Made by a program: the position numbers and the translations under genes. 64,000 nt of DNA, taken from the NCBI GenBank assembly GCA_040881995.1, contig JBBECD010000219.1, forward strand, positions 1 through 64,000, given 5' to 3'. The stretch is from JAQCEJ01 sp040881995 (GTDB lineage Bacteria; Planctomycetota; Planctomycetia; Planctomycetales; Planctomycetaceae). This document shows positions 1 through 7,951 of this stretch, in pieces (position 1 is the first letter of the stretch; each line of letters opens with the position of its first letter). Below the pieces are notes generated by a model, which saw only the letters and a program-made list of their open reading frames with translations, ran no database searches and was not told the DNA's origin.

Positions 1-22
1 AAGCGGGAGCTTCGCGGGAATG

Positions 23-48
23 CGTGCCCAAGCGGGAGCTTGGGCACG
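23..48. repeat. Perfect hairpin repeat (CGTGCCCAAGC family)
   Basis: An 11-bp perfect inverted repeat (arms 23-33 and 38-48) with a 4-base loop lies directly upstream of the first gene. Closely related hairpins (CGTTCCCA arms) occur near 7815-7839 and 55844-55868, so this is one member of a dispersed family. Confidence 0.8.
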
Positions 49-60
49 AGGGGAGATGTT

Positions 61-852
61 ATGACGCAGAACAACCTCACCACCCCCTTCGAAGTCCGCC
101 AAGCCTGCCGGCGGGGCGAACTGATGGGCCAAACGTCCGGCCTCGCGCCCGGTTACGCTCAAGCGAATCTGGTCATCCTGCCGCGCGATTGGGCTTATGA
201 TTTTCTGGGGTTCTGCCGGGCGAATCCGAAGCCTTGTCCGTTACTCGATGTCACCGAGCCGGGCGATCCGGTGCCGCGACACTCCGCCCCCGACGCCGAT
301 CTGCGGACCGACTTGCCGAAGTACCGCGTCTGGAAAAACGGTGAACTCACCGACGAACCGACCGATATCACCGATTTGTGGCGCGACGATTTCGTGAGTT
401 TCGTCATCGGCTGCTCGTTCACGTTCGAGACGGCGATGCTGCGCGCGGGGATCCCCGTTCGCCACATCGAACGCGGCTGCAACGTACCGATGTTTTGCAC
501 GAATGTGGCGTGCCAGCCGTCGGGGCGGTTTCACGGCCCGCTCGTCGTTTCGATGCGGCCGCTCTCACCGGGGGATGCGATTCGAGCGGTTCAGGTGACG
601 TCGCGTTATCCGTCGGTGCATGGGGCGCCGGTGCATTTCGGTTTCCCTGAGCAGATCGGCATCGCGGATATCCACAAACCCGATTACGGCGACGCCGTCC
701 CCGTGCGCGATGACGAGTTGCCTGTGTTCTGGGCCTGCGGCGTCACGCCGCAAGCCGTGCTGATGGCGGCGAAGCCGCCGCTGGCGATCACGCATAGTCC
801 GGGTTGCATGTTCTTCACCGATTTGAAGGACGATGCGCTGAGTGTTGGTTAG
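61..852 (+). CDS. DUF1445/YcsI-family putative hydro-lyase
   Basis: A 263-residue protein of the YcsI/DUF1445 family, annotated in databases as putative hydro-lyase; one mammalian relative is a D-glutamate cyclase. Family-like stretches are RRGELMGQTSGLAPGYAQAN near the N-terminus, FVIGCSFTFE in the middle, and the C-terminal segment with FWACGVTPQ and ITHSPGCMF. The ATG at 61 is preferred over an upstream TTG at 40 because GAGGGGAG at 47-54 is well placed as a ribosome-binding site. The TAG stop lies inside a dispersed repeat (847-874). The substrate cannot be told from sequence. It is monocistronic as far as visible. Confidence 0.85.
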   Translation: MTQNNLTTPFEVRQACRRGELMGQTSGLAPGYAQANLVILPRDWAYDFLGFCRANPKPCPLLDVTEPGDPVPRHSAPDADLRTDLPKYRVWKNGELTDEPTDITDLWRDDFVSFVIGCSFTFETAMLRAGIPVRHIERGCNVPMFCTNVACQPSGRFHGPLVVSMRPLSPGDAIRAVQVTSRYPSVHGAPVHFGFPEQIGIADIHKPDYGDAVPVRDDELPVFWACGVTPQAVLMAAKPPLAITHSPGCMFFTDLKDDALSVG

Positions 853-874
853 CCGCGACGCAACGCGGAGCGCT
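847..874. repeat. Dispersed repeat, TTAGCCGCGACGC family
   Basis: The segment GGTTAGCCGCGACGCAACG followed by CGGAGCGCT recurs with variation at 27608-27632, 35173-35217, 57910-57952 and 57988-58030, in both orientations. The first gene's stop codon lies inside it. Confidence 0.75.
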
Positions 875-1454
875 GGCATTCGCCGGTTATACCTTATTAT
901 TAGTGTCGTGAAGCGGCCGGCTGTTGGTGAAAGCGCGACATGGTCCGCAAGTGTGCTGAAAGCAGCGCAAAAGTGTGCAAAACCGCGCGCCAGTGAGCGC
1001 GAGAGGCGCGCGAAAGACGCGCAAAGCGTTGCGAGTGAGCGCGAGTGTGTGATTTGCGCGCCGGAATAAGCGATTTGACACCAAAAATCGCGCTGAAAAC
1101 GCGTTTTTGCATCGTTTTTGCGCCCAAAATCGACGTTTTTCACCCGTTTTGCACCCTTTGGGCGCGATTTGGGCGCCAAATGCGCGCCAAAGGCGCGATC
1201 TCAAACACGCCGCATTGATGCACGCAATTTTCTCGCCCCTCGCCCCCCGCACCACATTTCCAAAAATGACGGGCGACTTTCCAGACACCGAGGGGGACTT
1301 TCCAAACACGGGTCGTGAATTCTCAAACGGCGATCGCGCATTCGTAAACAACGACGGGAACCGACCGGCGCGCAACCGCGTCCGGTAGGGGTAGAGGAGG
1401 AGCGAATTGTGGACAGCGGATAGCGAATCGACGTCTGGTAGAAATCTGGGGCTG
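875..1454. other. Non-coding GCGC-rich tract
   Basis: No convincing gene is seen between the first gene and the amidohydrolase. From about 930 to 1250 the DNA is a dense patchwork of GCGCGC, GTGAGCGCGAG and TTTTTGC words. Open frames here on either strand have highly skewed Arg/Ala composition and match no family. A tract of similar texture lies at 26750-27360. Confidence 0.6.
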
Positions 1455-1502
1455 CCCCTCACCCGGCGGCTGCGCCGCCATCCTCTCCCGTGGGGAGAGG
1501 GT
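1455..1502. repeat. REP-like palindrome (CCTCTCCC/GGGAGAGG)
   Basis: CCCTCACCC, then a short GGCGGC/GCCGCC hairpin, then CCTCTCCC facing GGAGAGG. The same layout recurs at 27721-27768 (opposite orientation), 36044-36088 and 61994-62031. Confidence 0.75.
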
Positions 1503-1579
1503 TTTTGAAGCGCTTTGCTTTGCAAAACCATTGCGTTGCGGCTAAAGGTTTTGCACTCGCCCCTCGCCCCGCTTCGCGC

Positions 1580-3151
1580 TCATTCTCGGTTAAATTTTAG
1601 CCAACGTCCGGGGCGCGGCGTGTGCATTTCGGTGACGGGCGTCCCATCCTTGACGACCGGGACGCCGTTGACGACGACGTGCTCGATGCCGGTTGACGGG
1701 CGCAGCGAATCTTTCATGGTCGCGTGGTCGGTGACGCTGTCGGCGTCGAAGACGACGAGATCGGCGTAATTTCCTTCTTTCAGAACTCCCCGATTCTTCA
1801 GGCCGAATCGCGCGGCGGGGTAGCTCGTGAGCTTGCAGATCGCCTCTTCGAGCGAGAACAGCCGGTTGTCGCGGACGAGCGGGCCAATGAAGCGTGGGGC
1901 GGTGCCGGCGACGCGCGGGTGGGTAACGCTCTCGGGGAAGTAGATGCCGTCGGATCCGATCATCATCAGGTCGTGCTGGAGGATCGGGTGAATCCATTCG
2001 TCATCCCCCTGATCGAACACGAGCAAGACCGCCATCCGTTCTTCGATGAGGAGTTCAAGCAATGCTTCTTCGGCGGGAAGACCTCGCTCTTCGATGAACC
2101 GGGCCAGCGATTTTCCCTGATGAATCGAATTCTCTTTGCTCTGCACCCAGGCGATGTGAATGCGGTCGAGTTCCAGCGGATACGTCTCGAGCGTTTTGCG
2201 GAAGAGATACCGAACCTCGGGATCGAGCAACGTCGACGCCGCGGAAATCGGGCCGTTTTCGAAGCATTCATACGGCAGCAGATACGACAGCATCGTCGAG
2301 CCGGGCTGATACGGATAGGCATCGAACGAAAAATCGCATTCCTTGCGGGCGACGATGTCGATGTAGTTGAGCAGTTCGTCGACGTGGCCGGGATCTTCTT
2401 CCTTGAGGTGCGAGATATGCACTTTGACGCCGGTCCGTTTGCCGATCTCAACGGCCTCCTTGATTCCTTCGAGCATGCCGAGTTTGTAGCGGATGTGCGT
2501 GACGTACAGCCCGCCGAACTCGGCGACGGGCCGGCAGGCATCGACGAGGTCTTCGGTGGTGCAATAACATTGGGCGATGTAATCGAGGCCGGTCGAGAGG
2601 GCGCAGGCTCCCTCTTCCATACTGCGGCGGATTTCGTTCGTGATGATGCGGCGGTGCAGATCGTTCACAATCGTCGGCCCGAAACCGCAGCAGAGCGTCC
2701 GCACGTTGGCATACGGCACCTGCGCAATCGCGTTTTGCAGCGAAACGCCGTCCATCAGTTTCATGTAATCGGCGATCGATTCCCAGCCTTCGTATTCGTC
2801 CATCCGCAGGCCGTTGAGGGCGCGGAGGTAGAACATCCACTGCGGCGCGGTGAGCGGGCTGACCGGTGCGTAGGAAATGCCGTCCGACATGATGACTTCG
2901 GTCGTAAAACCCTGCGACGTTTTCACGGAGAGGAGCGGATCTTTGATCAGCCAGCCGTCGGTATGGTTGTGAACGTCAATGAAACCAGGGGCGACGATTT
3001 TGCCGGCGACGTTCCACTTTTCTTTCGCCTGCGCATCGCGGAGGTCGCCCATCGCAGTGATGCGGTCGCCGGTAATGCCGACGTCGGCTTTGAAGCGGGC
3101 TTTATTCGTGCCGTCGATGACGGTTCCCTGCTGGAGAATCAAATCGAACAA
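1580..3151 (-). CDS. N-acyl-D-amino-acid deacylase-like amidohydrolase
   Basis: A 523-residue protein of the amidohydrolase superfamily, closest in appearance to D-aminoacylases (N-acyl-D-amino-acid deacylases), which release D-amino acids from N-acyl forms. Visible features are the N-terminal beta-sandwich start DLILQQGTVIDGTNKARF, the metal-binding APGFIDVHNHTDG, later histidine motifs VTHIRYK and VHISHLKEED, and MIGSDGIYFP followed by HPRVAGTAPRF, where the family carries its catalytic Asp. The C-terminal YADLVVFDADSV strand completes the composite barrel. Length fits the family. No signal peptide is seen, so it is probably cytoplasmic. The true substrate is inferred only from family membership. 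Confidence 0.88.
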   Translation of the reverse strand: MFDLILQQGTVIDGTNKARFKADVGITGDRITAMGDLRDAQAKEKWNVAGKIVAPGFIDVHNHTDGWLIKDPLLSVKTSQGFTTEVIMSDGISYAPVSPLTAPQWMFYLRALNGLRMDEYEGWESIADYMKLMDGVSLQNAIAQVPYANVRTLCCGFGPTIVNDLHRRIITNEIRRSMEEGACALSTGLDYIAQCYCTTEDLVDACRPVAEFGGLYVTHIRYKLGMLEGIKEAVEIGKRTGVKVHISHLKEEDPGHVDELLNYIDIVARKECDFSFDAYPYQPGSTMLSYLLPYECFENGPISAASTLLDPEVRYLFRKTLETYPLELDRIHIAWVQSKENSIHQGKSLARFIEERGLPAEEALLELLIEERMAVLLVFDQGDDEWIHPILQHDLMMIGSDGIYFPESVTHPRVAGTAPRFIGPLVRDNRLFSLEEAICKLTSYPAARFGLKNRGVLKEGNYADLVVFDADSVTDHATMKDSLRPSTGIEHVVVNGVPVVKDGTPVTEMHTPRPGRWLKFNRE

Positions 3152-3177
3152 GATCGCGGGCTCCCTGTTATAAAGTT

Positions 3178-3325
3178 GAATGTCGAATGTCGAAATCCGA
3201 ATGTCGAATCAATGACGAAGTCCGAATAACCAATAACGAAAAAATACAGCAGGTCGTACTGTTTCGACATTGGGACATTCGTCATTCGGATTTGATTCGA
3301 CATTCGGATTTCATCATTCGGATTT
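3178..3325. repeat. Dispersed inverted repeat (ATTCGACATTCGGAT family)
   Basis: Reiterated GAATGTCGAAATCCGAATG words on the left arm (about 3178-3227) face complementary ATTCGACATTCGGATTT words on the right arm (about 3261-3325), so the segment could form a large imperfect stem. A 29-base stretch at 3184-3212 is identical to 38627-38655. It occupies much of the intergenic region 3152-3520 between two divergent genes. Confidence 0.85.
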
Positions 3326-3520
3326 CCGCGCAAAATCGCGTTGGTTCGTTGGCGTTTCGCGGTATAGTCCGGTATGGTAAACGATCCCGGTGAAATCGAC
3401 ATCCGATCGGGAATGCGATTCGTGAAGTTGTGGTGAAGTTTTTCCCCGTCACGTCACGAATCGGCTCATCGATTCGCACGATCACCATTATCATTCATCA
3501 GCCGGAAGGGCGTAACCGAG

Positions 3521-5044
3521 ATGCATGGCTTTGATCCGATCGACAACGGCGGTTCGTCGTCCGAGGCGTATACCGGGCGCTGGTACGGGCAAATGACTCG
3601 ATACCACTGGTTCGTTCTGATGGTGGCCGCCCTGGGCTGGTTGTTCGATTGCCTCGATCAGCAGTTGTTCATTCTGGCACGCCCGCAGGCGATGGACGAT
3701 TTGCTGTCGCATTTGAAAAGCGACCCGGAACAATTCCGCTTCTGGACGAGCACCTACGGTGATATCGCGACCAGCGTCTTCATCATGGGTTGGGCCACCG
3801 GGGGATTGTTCTTCGGCATGTTGGGCGATCGCATCGGTCGCGCCAAGACGATGTTGATCACCATATTAATGTATTCGCTTTGCACCGGACTGAGCGCCCT
3901 CTCGGTCACTGTGTACGATTTTGCCTTCTATCGCTTTCTTACCGGCCTGGGTGTCGGCGGCGAATTCGCCGTCGGAGTGTCGCTCGTGGCCGAGGTGATG
4001 CCGACGTCGGCGCGGGCACAATCGCTGTCGTTGTTACAAGCGCTGTCGGCATTCGGCAACATCAGCGCGGCGTTCATCAACATGGGCCTGGGTCTGGCGG
4101 CGGAAGAGGGGCTGCCGACGAGCCCGTGGCGCATTATGTTTCTCATCGGCGCCATTCCCGCGTTGTTGGCGTTGTTCATTCGCCGTCGCCTTAAGGAACC
4201 CGAACGCTGGCAGCAGGTTTCGCACGACGACGGTGTGAAGCGACAGCTCGGATCGTATCGCGAATTGTTCTCCGACCCGAAGCTGCGCAAGCATGCTCTG
4301 CTGGGGCTGGTTCTGGCATGTTCGGGCGTTATCGGCTTATGGGCGGTTGGATTTTACACACCCGATCTTATTCGACAGGTTCAGTCACGGCCGTTGACGA
4401 TTTCGGTCTACCAGCGCGAGATCGATCTTGCCAGGACCGCGAACGAAACGAAGCGAGCCGATGACATCACAGAGATTTATGAATTGTGGAAGGCCGGCGA
4501 CGAAATGTCGACGCCGGATCGGTTAGCCGAGATCAAGTCGACATTGGATGCCGAGGTGAAGCAGACGCTGACGACCAACCAGAGCTACACCTCGATCGCC
4601 ATCAATGTCGGTGCGTTTTTGGGAATGTTCAGTTTCGGTCTGCTCGCGCAAAAGATCGGTCGAAAACCGACCTTTGCGCTGGCCCTTGTAGCCGCCTTCA
4701 TCAGTACGATGGTGGTTTTTTACACGCTGCAGGAAATGTGGCAAATTTTTGTTCTCGTACCCATCATGGGTTTCTGCCAGCTTTCGCTCTTCGGCGGATA
4801 TGCGATTTACTTCCCCGAGTTGTTTCCCACGCATTTGCGATCCACCGGGGTGAGCTTTTGCTATAACGTCGGGCGATTTGTTGCGGCAGTGGGTCCGCTG
4901 GCGAAAATCGGTTTGAATTACCTTTTCGCCGATTTCCAGGATCCGCTCCGCTACTCGGGAATGACAATGTGCACCGTGTTCCTTCTCGGACTCCTCGTTC
5001 TTCCGTTCCTGCCGGAGACAAAAGGAAAACCCTTACCCGAATAG
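3521..5044 (+). CDS. MFS transporter (sugar/metabolite:H+ symporter type)
   Basis: A 507-residue inner-membrane transporter of the Major Facilitator Superfamily. The N-terminal half carries the signature GDRIGRAKTM after helix 2 and RFLTGLGVGGEFAVG in helix 4; the second half carries LAQKIGRKPTF. Helix 12 precedes the end PFLPETKGKPLPE, a motif common in the sugar/metabolite symporter families. About 65 charged residues (RQVQSRPLTI to TLTTNQSY) are inserted between the first two helices of the C-terminal half, probably a periplasmic loop. GGAAGGG lies about 12 bases before the ATG. It diverges from the D-aminoacylase-like gene, so transport of an acylated amino acid or related compound is possible but unproven. 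Confidence 0.9.
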   Translation: MHGFDPIDNGGSSSEAYTGRWYGQMTRYHWFVLMVAALGWLFDCLDQQLFILARPQAMDDLLSHLKSDPEQFRFWTSTYGDIATSVFIMGWATGGLFFGMLGDRIGRAKTMLITILMYSLCTGLSALSVTVYDFAFYRFLTGLGVGGEFAVGVSLVAEVMPTSARAQSLSLLQALSAFGNISAAFINMGLGLAAEEGLPTSPWRIMFLIGAIPALLALFIRRRLKEPERWQQVSHDDGVKRQLGSYRELFSDPKLRKHALLGLVLACSGVIGLWAVGFYTPDLIRQVQSRPLTISVYQREIDLARTANETKRADDITEIYELWKAGDEMSTPDRLAEIKSTLDAEVKQTLTTNQSYTSIAINVGAFLGMFSFGLLAQKIGRKPTFALALVAAFISTMVVFYTLQEMWQIFVLVPIMGFCQLSLFGGYAIYFPELFPTHLRSTGVSFCYNVGRFVAAVGPLAKIGLNYLFADFQDPLRYSGMTMCTVFLLGLLVLPFLPETKGKPLPE

Positions 5045-5154
5045 CCAAAAACTCCTGTTTTTATAAATGACGGCGTCGGATATCATGTTGATGGAACGGG
5101 TAACCCTTTCGGTCATCCCTGCGCGTACTGTAATAAACAGGAACCTTTTCGACG

Positions 5155-7056
5155 ATGGAATTGCCACGCCGTACCCCCGACGACGTCTTCGTGCCGACAG
5201 GCGGGTATCGTCGGTTGGTTCAGGACTTGCAATCGGCGACATCGGCTCATGAGTGGTCGCTCGTGCTCGTGTCGGCGTTCGACCCGCGGACCAGCGTGAT
5301 GCCGTTCCGCTTCATCGACCGCAAAGTCGTGCCGTGCGGTCCGCGGTCGATCGCGGCGAGCCTGCTTGAATGCGGGTTCCACAATCTTCGCACGGTGCTG
5401 CAGCAGTGGACGCCCCGATTTCGCCCCTCGGCGGCGGTGCAAGACGGCCATCGTATCGACATCCTGCTGATCTCCAGCATGGCGATTCATGCGGAGGCGG
5501 CGTATCAGCTCATCAAAGATGCTCATCAACTCGGCGAAAACCGTCCGCTGATTGTTTTGGGCGGACCGAAGGCGATTTACGAACCCGAAGACGGTTTTGC
5601 CATCTCCGAAGAACAGGTCGGCAAGGGGATCGATCTCGCCGTCACCGGCGAAGAATACGTGTTGCTCGATTTTCTCCGCACTCTCGCGGAGAACACATCC
5701 GCGAAGGAATCGCCGCTCGCCGGTTTCGAACGGGCTCGGCAGAATGGTTCGCTCAATGCGATTCCCGGACTGGTCTATCGGGCATCGGAAAGTCAGGCGG
5801 ATTTTCCCTGTCTGCTCAACACCGGCGTTCAGCGTCTGGTAAAGGATCTCGGCAGTCTGCCGATGCCGCTGGCGGGACTCACTCACATCGAACCGGCTCA
5901 TCGCCGGCGGACGTTGTCGCCTCGACCGTTTACGCCGCAGCAAGTCCGCAAGAAAGCGTTTCTGGCGACGCTGGTGACGACGCACGGTTGCCGGTTTCAT
6001 TGCGATTTCTGCCCGATTCCGGCGTATCAGCAGCGGACTTGGCGGTATAAAAGTCCCGAGCGGATCGTCGATGAAATCCGTCAACTCGGCGAAGAATTGA
6101 ACTACCGCTACTTCTTCGGGACCGACGACAACTTCTTCAACGACCGCGGCAGCGTCGAAGAGATTCTCACCGGCATGGCGAATGGTACGGTCAACGGAAA
6201 ACCGTTCAGCGAGGCGGTTCACTTTCTCACCGAGGCGACCGAGTTCGACGTCTATAAGAACCGCGACTTGCTGCCGTTGGCGCGGAAGGCGGGACTCAAG
6301 ACGATTTACTTCGGCATCGAAGACCTCAACGCCCAACTCATCAACAAAGGGCAGACGCTCAATAAGACCGAAGAGTTGTTTCGCGAATTGCATCGGCACG
6401 AGATGGAGGGTTACGCGATGATGATTCATCACGACGACCAGCCGCTGTTCTCGCGCGAGCCGAAACATCTCGGCGTGGTCAATCAGGCGCATTCGTTATA
6501 CAAGATGGGAGCCGTCGGCTATCACACGACGTACATTGCGCCTTCGCATGGGGCGAAAAACTTCGAAACGATGTTCAACGCCGGGTCGGTGATCTCCCGC
6601 ATTTCCGGGCGGCCGATTCCCGAGGCGTTTTACGACGGCAATCACGTGATCGCCTCCCGTTTTAAACAGATTTGGATGCGGCAATTGCAGCTTTGGGCCG
6701 CGTATCTGGCCTTTTATAATCCGCTGCATTTTGCCCAGTCGCTGCTTCGCGATCAGAAAAAGGTGCACAACCGCCGATTGTTCCGCTGGCAGGTCATGGG
6801 GGGAGCGATGATTCCGATCTCGATTCTCAAAGGGATTCCCTACCTCCTCGCGACGGCGTTCTGCAAGATCGAACGACATGCCGGGCCGACGATCCGCTGC
6901 CTGCCGATGTACGACGTGCACAGCGGCGAGCGAGTTCGCTGGGGGATCGACAGCGACAGCAAGTTCGCCGCACCTGACCGTCTCGATGCGCTGGACGTTA
7001 ATCCAGCCGCGAAGACCGATTCTCGTGCCGCCGTGCGGCTGCCGGTTATTTCGTAG
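5155..7056 (+). CDS. B12-binding-domain radical SAM protein
   Basis: A 633-residue radical SAM enzyme. Residues from about 98 to 175 form a Rossmann-like B12-binding-type domain (DILLISSMA and IVLGGPKAIYEP). The radical SAM core follows with Cys279-x3-Cys283-x2-Cys286 (CRFHCDFC) for the [4Fe-4S] cluster, then the barrel elements YRYFFGTDDNFF and AGLKTIYFGIEDL. The last 170 residues are an uncharacterised extension. It probably uses S-adenosylmethionine and perhaps cobalamin, but the expected DxHxxG cobalamin motif is not evident and the reaction is unknown. It lies upstream of the glycine-cleavage genes with a 230-base gap, so co-transcription is uncertain. Confidence 0.88.
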   Translation: MELPRRTPDDVFVPTGGYRRLVQDLQSATSAHEWSLVLVSAFDPRTSVMPFRFIDRKVVPCGPRSIAASLLECGFHNLRTVLQQWTPRFRPSAAVQDGHRIDILLISSMAIHAEAAYQLIKDAHQLGENRPLIVLGGPKAIYEPEDGFAISEEQVGKGIDLAVTGEEYVLLDFLRTLAENTSAKESPLAGFERARQNGSLNAIPGLVYRASESQADFPCLLNTGVQRLVKDLGSLPMPLAGLTHIEPAHRRRTLSPRPFTPQQVRKKAFLATLVTTHGCRFHCDFCPIPAYQQRTWRYKSPERIVDEIRQLGEELNYRYFFGTDDNFFNDRGSVEEILTGMANGTVNGKPFSEAVHFLTEATEFDVYKNRDLLPLARKAGLKTIYFGIEDLNAQLINKGQTLNKTEELFRELHRHEMEGYAMMIHHDDQPLFSREPKHLGVVNQAHSLYKMGAVGYHTTYIAPSHGAKNFETMFNAGSVISRISGRPIPEAFYDGNHVIASRFKQIWMRQLQLWAAYLAFYNPLHFAQSLLRDQKKVHNRRLFRWQVMGGAMIPISILKGIPYLLATAFCKIERHAGPTIRCLPMYDVHSGERVRWGIDSDSKFAAPDRLDALDVNPAAKTDSRAAVRLPVIS

Positions 7057-7286
7057 CCGCGAAATCGATCGATCAACCGGCGTGTGACGGCGTTCTCGCT
7101 CGTTTCCTCGCAACTCTTGCGCGCGGGAACCTTTTCAACGCGGAGCCGAATCGTTATCGTCTGGGTGTCGGCACGATCGGCGCGGCCGATGAGATTATTT
7201 CACAACATGGAAAGCATCACCAAGTCGTAAGACGGACGCAGGTCCGCGTTACCCGCAAACGGATCATCAAAAGGGATCGGATTGAC

Positions 7287-7673
7287 ATGAATCATTCTGA
7301 CTTAAAGTATCGGCCGACGCACGAATGGGTCCGCATGGAAGGGAACGAGGCGGTGGTCGGCATCTCCGAATTCGCCGTCAAACAATTGACCGACTTGGTG
7401 TACATCGACTTGCCGGCGGTCGGACGCCAGGTGAAAGCGGGCGAGACGTTCGGCGAGGTGGAAAGCGTCAAAGCCGTCAGTGACTTGTACGCCCCGTTGA
7501 CCGGTGAAGTGGTCGCCGTCAATAACGCTCTCGCCGACGATCTGTCACTGCTGTCGAGCGATCCGTTCGGCAAGGGCTGGATGATCCGCATCAAAGTCAC
7601 CGACGATTCGAAGCTGAGCGAACTGCTCGACCCCCAAGCCTACGAAGCGCACTGCGAAGCCGAGTCGCATTGA
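7287..7673 (+). CDS. gcvH: Glycine cleavage system H protein
   Basis: A 128-residue lipoyl carrier of the glycine cleavage system. It shuttles the methylamine group from P protein to T protein and returns electrons to L protein. The N-terminal YRPTHEWVR and the lipoyl-domain hairpin FGEVESVKAVSDLYAPLTGE are diagnostic; Lys62 is the expected lipoylation site. Length is standard. It is followed by gcvPA, gcvPB and a lipoyl/octanoyl ligase on the same strand, although a 278-base gap holding a long inverted repeat separates it from gcvPA. No gcvT is present in the window. Confidence 0.96.
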   Translation: MNHSDLKYRPTHEWVRMEGNEAVVGISEFAVKQLTDLVYIDLPAVGRQVKAGETFGEVESVKAVSDLYAPLTGEVVAVNNALADDLSLLSSDPFGKGWMIRIKVTDDSKLSELLDPQAYEAHCEAESH

Positions 7674-7712
7674 GTTGTTGCCACCATCGTTAACCCGGAT
7701 GATTTATGACCT

Positions 7713-7880
7713 CATACCAGCCCGAAGCGCAAGCGAGGGTTTCCGGCGTTTTTTGAACTTTTTTGAAATCGTGACTTTGTATGCAATCGGCGAAGCAGGA
7801 GCTTCGAAGACGTGCGTTCCCAAGCGAAGCATGGGAACGAGAAGAATGAAGAACCCTCGCTTGCGCTTCGGGCTGGTATG
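7713..7880. repeat. MITE-like element with 29-bp perfect terminal inverted repeats
   Basis: The arms 7713-7741 and 7852-7880 are perfect reverse complements over 29 bases (left arm begins CATACCAGCCCGAAGCGC). The 168-base element lies between gcvH and gcvPA and contains a second hairpin (7815-7822 with 7832-7839) of the CGTTCCCA family. No transposase frame is present inside it. Confidence 0.85.
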
Positions 7881-7951
7881 ACGCAAACGGCGCAGGATGT
7901 CCCTCGTTCAGATCGAACCAATCATAACTATCATCGCAAGCGAGAACCAAC

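Noticed and set aside
1724..3229. A 501-codon open frame on the plus strand opposite the D-aminoacylase-like gene
   Set aside because: It is antisense to a gene with clear family motifs, its composition (Arg/Glu/Asp-rich) is typical of shadow frames in GC-rich DNA, and it has no domain.
5113..6492. A 459-codon minus-strand frame opposite the radical SAM gene
   Set aside because: It is an antisense shadow with skewed composition and no family match; the sense gene has CxxxCxxC and other motifs.
7057..7286. A possible glycine riboswitch in front of gcvH
   Set aside because: The conserved glycine-aptamer core was not recognisable by eye in this 230-base gap; a covariance-model search would be needed to settle it.
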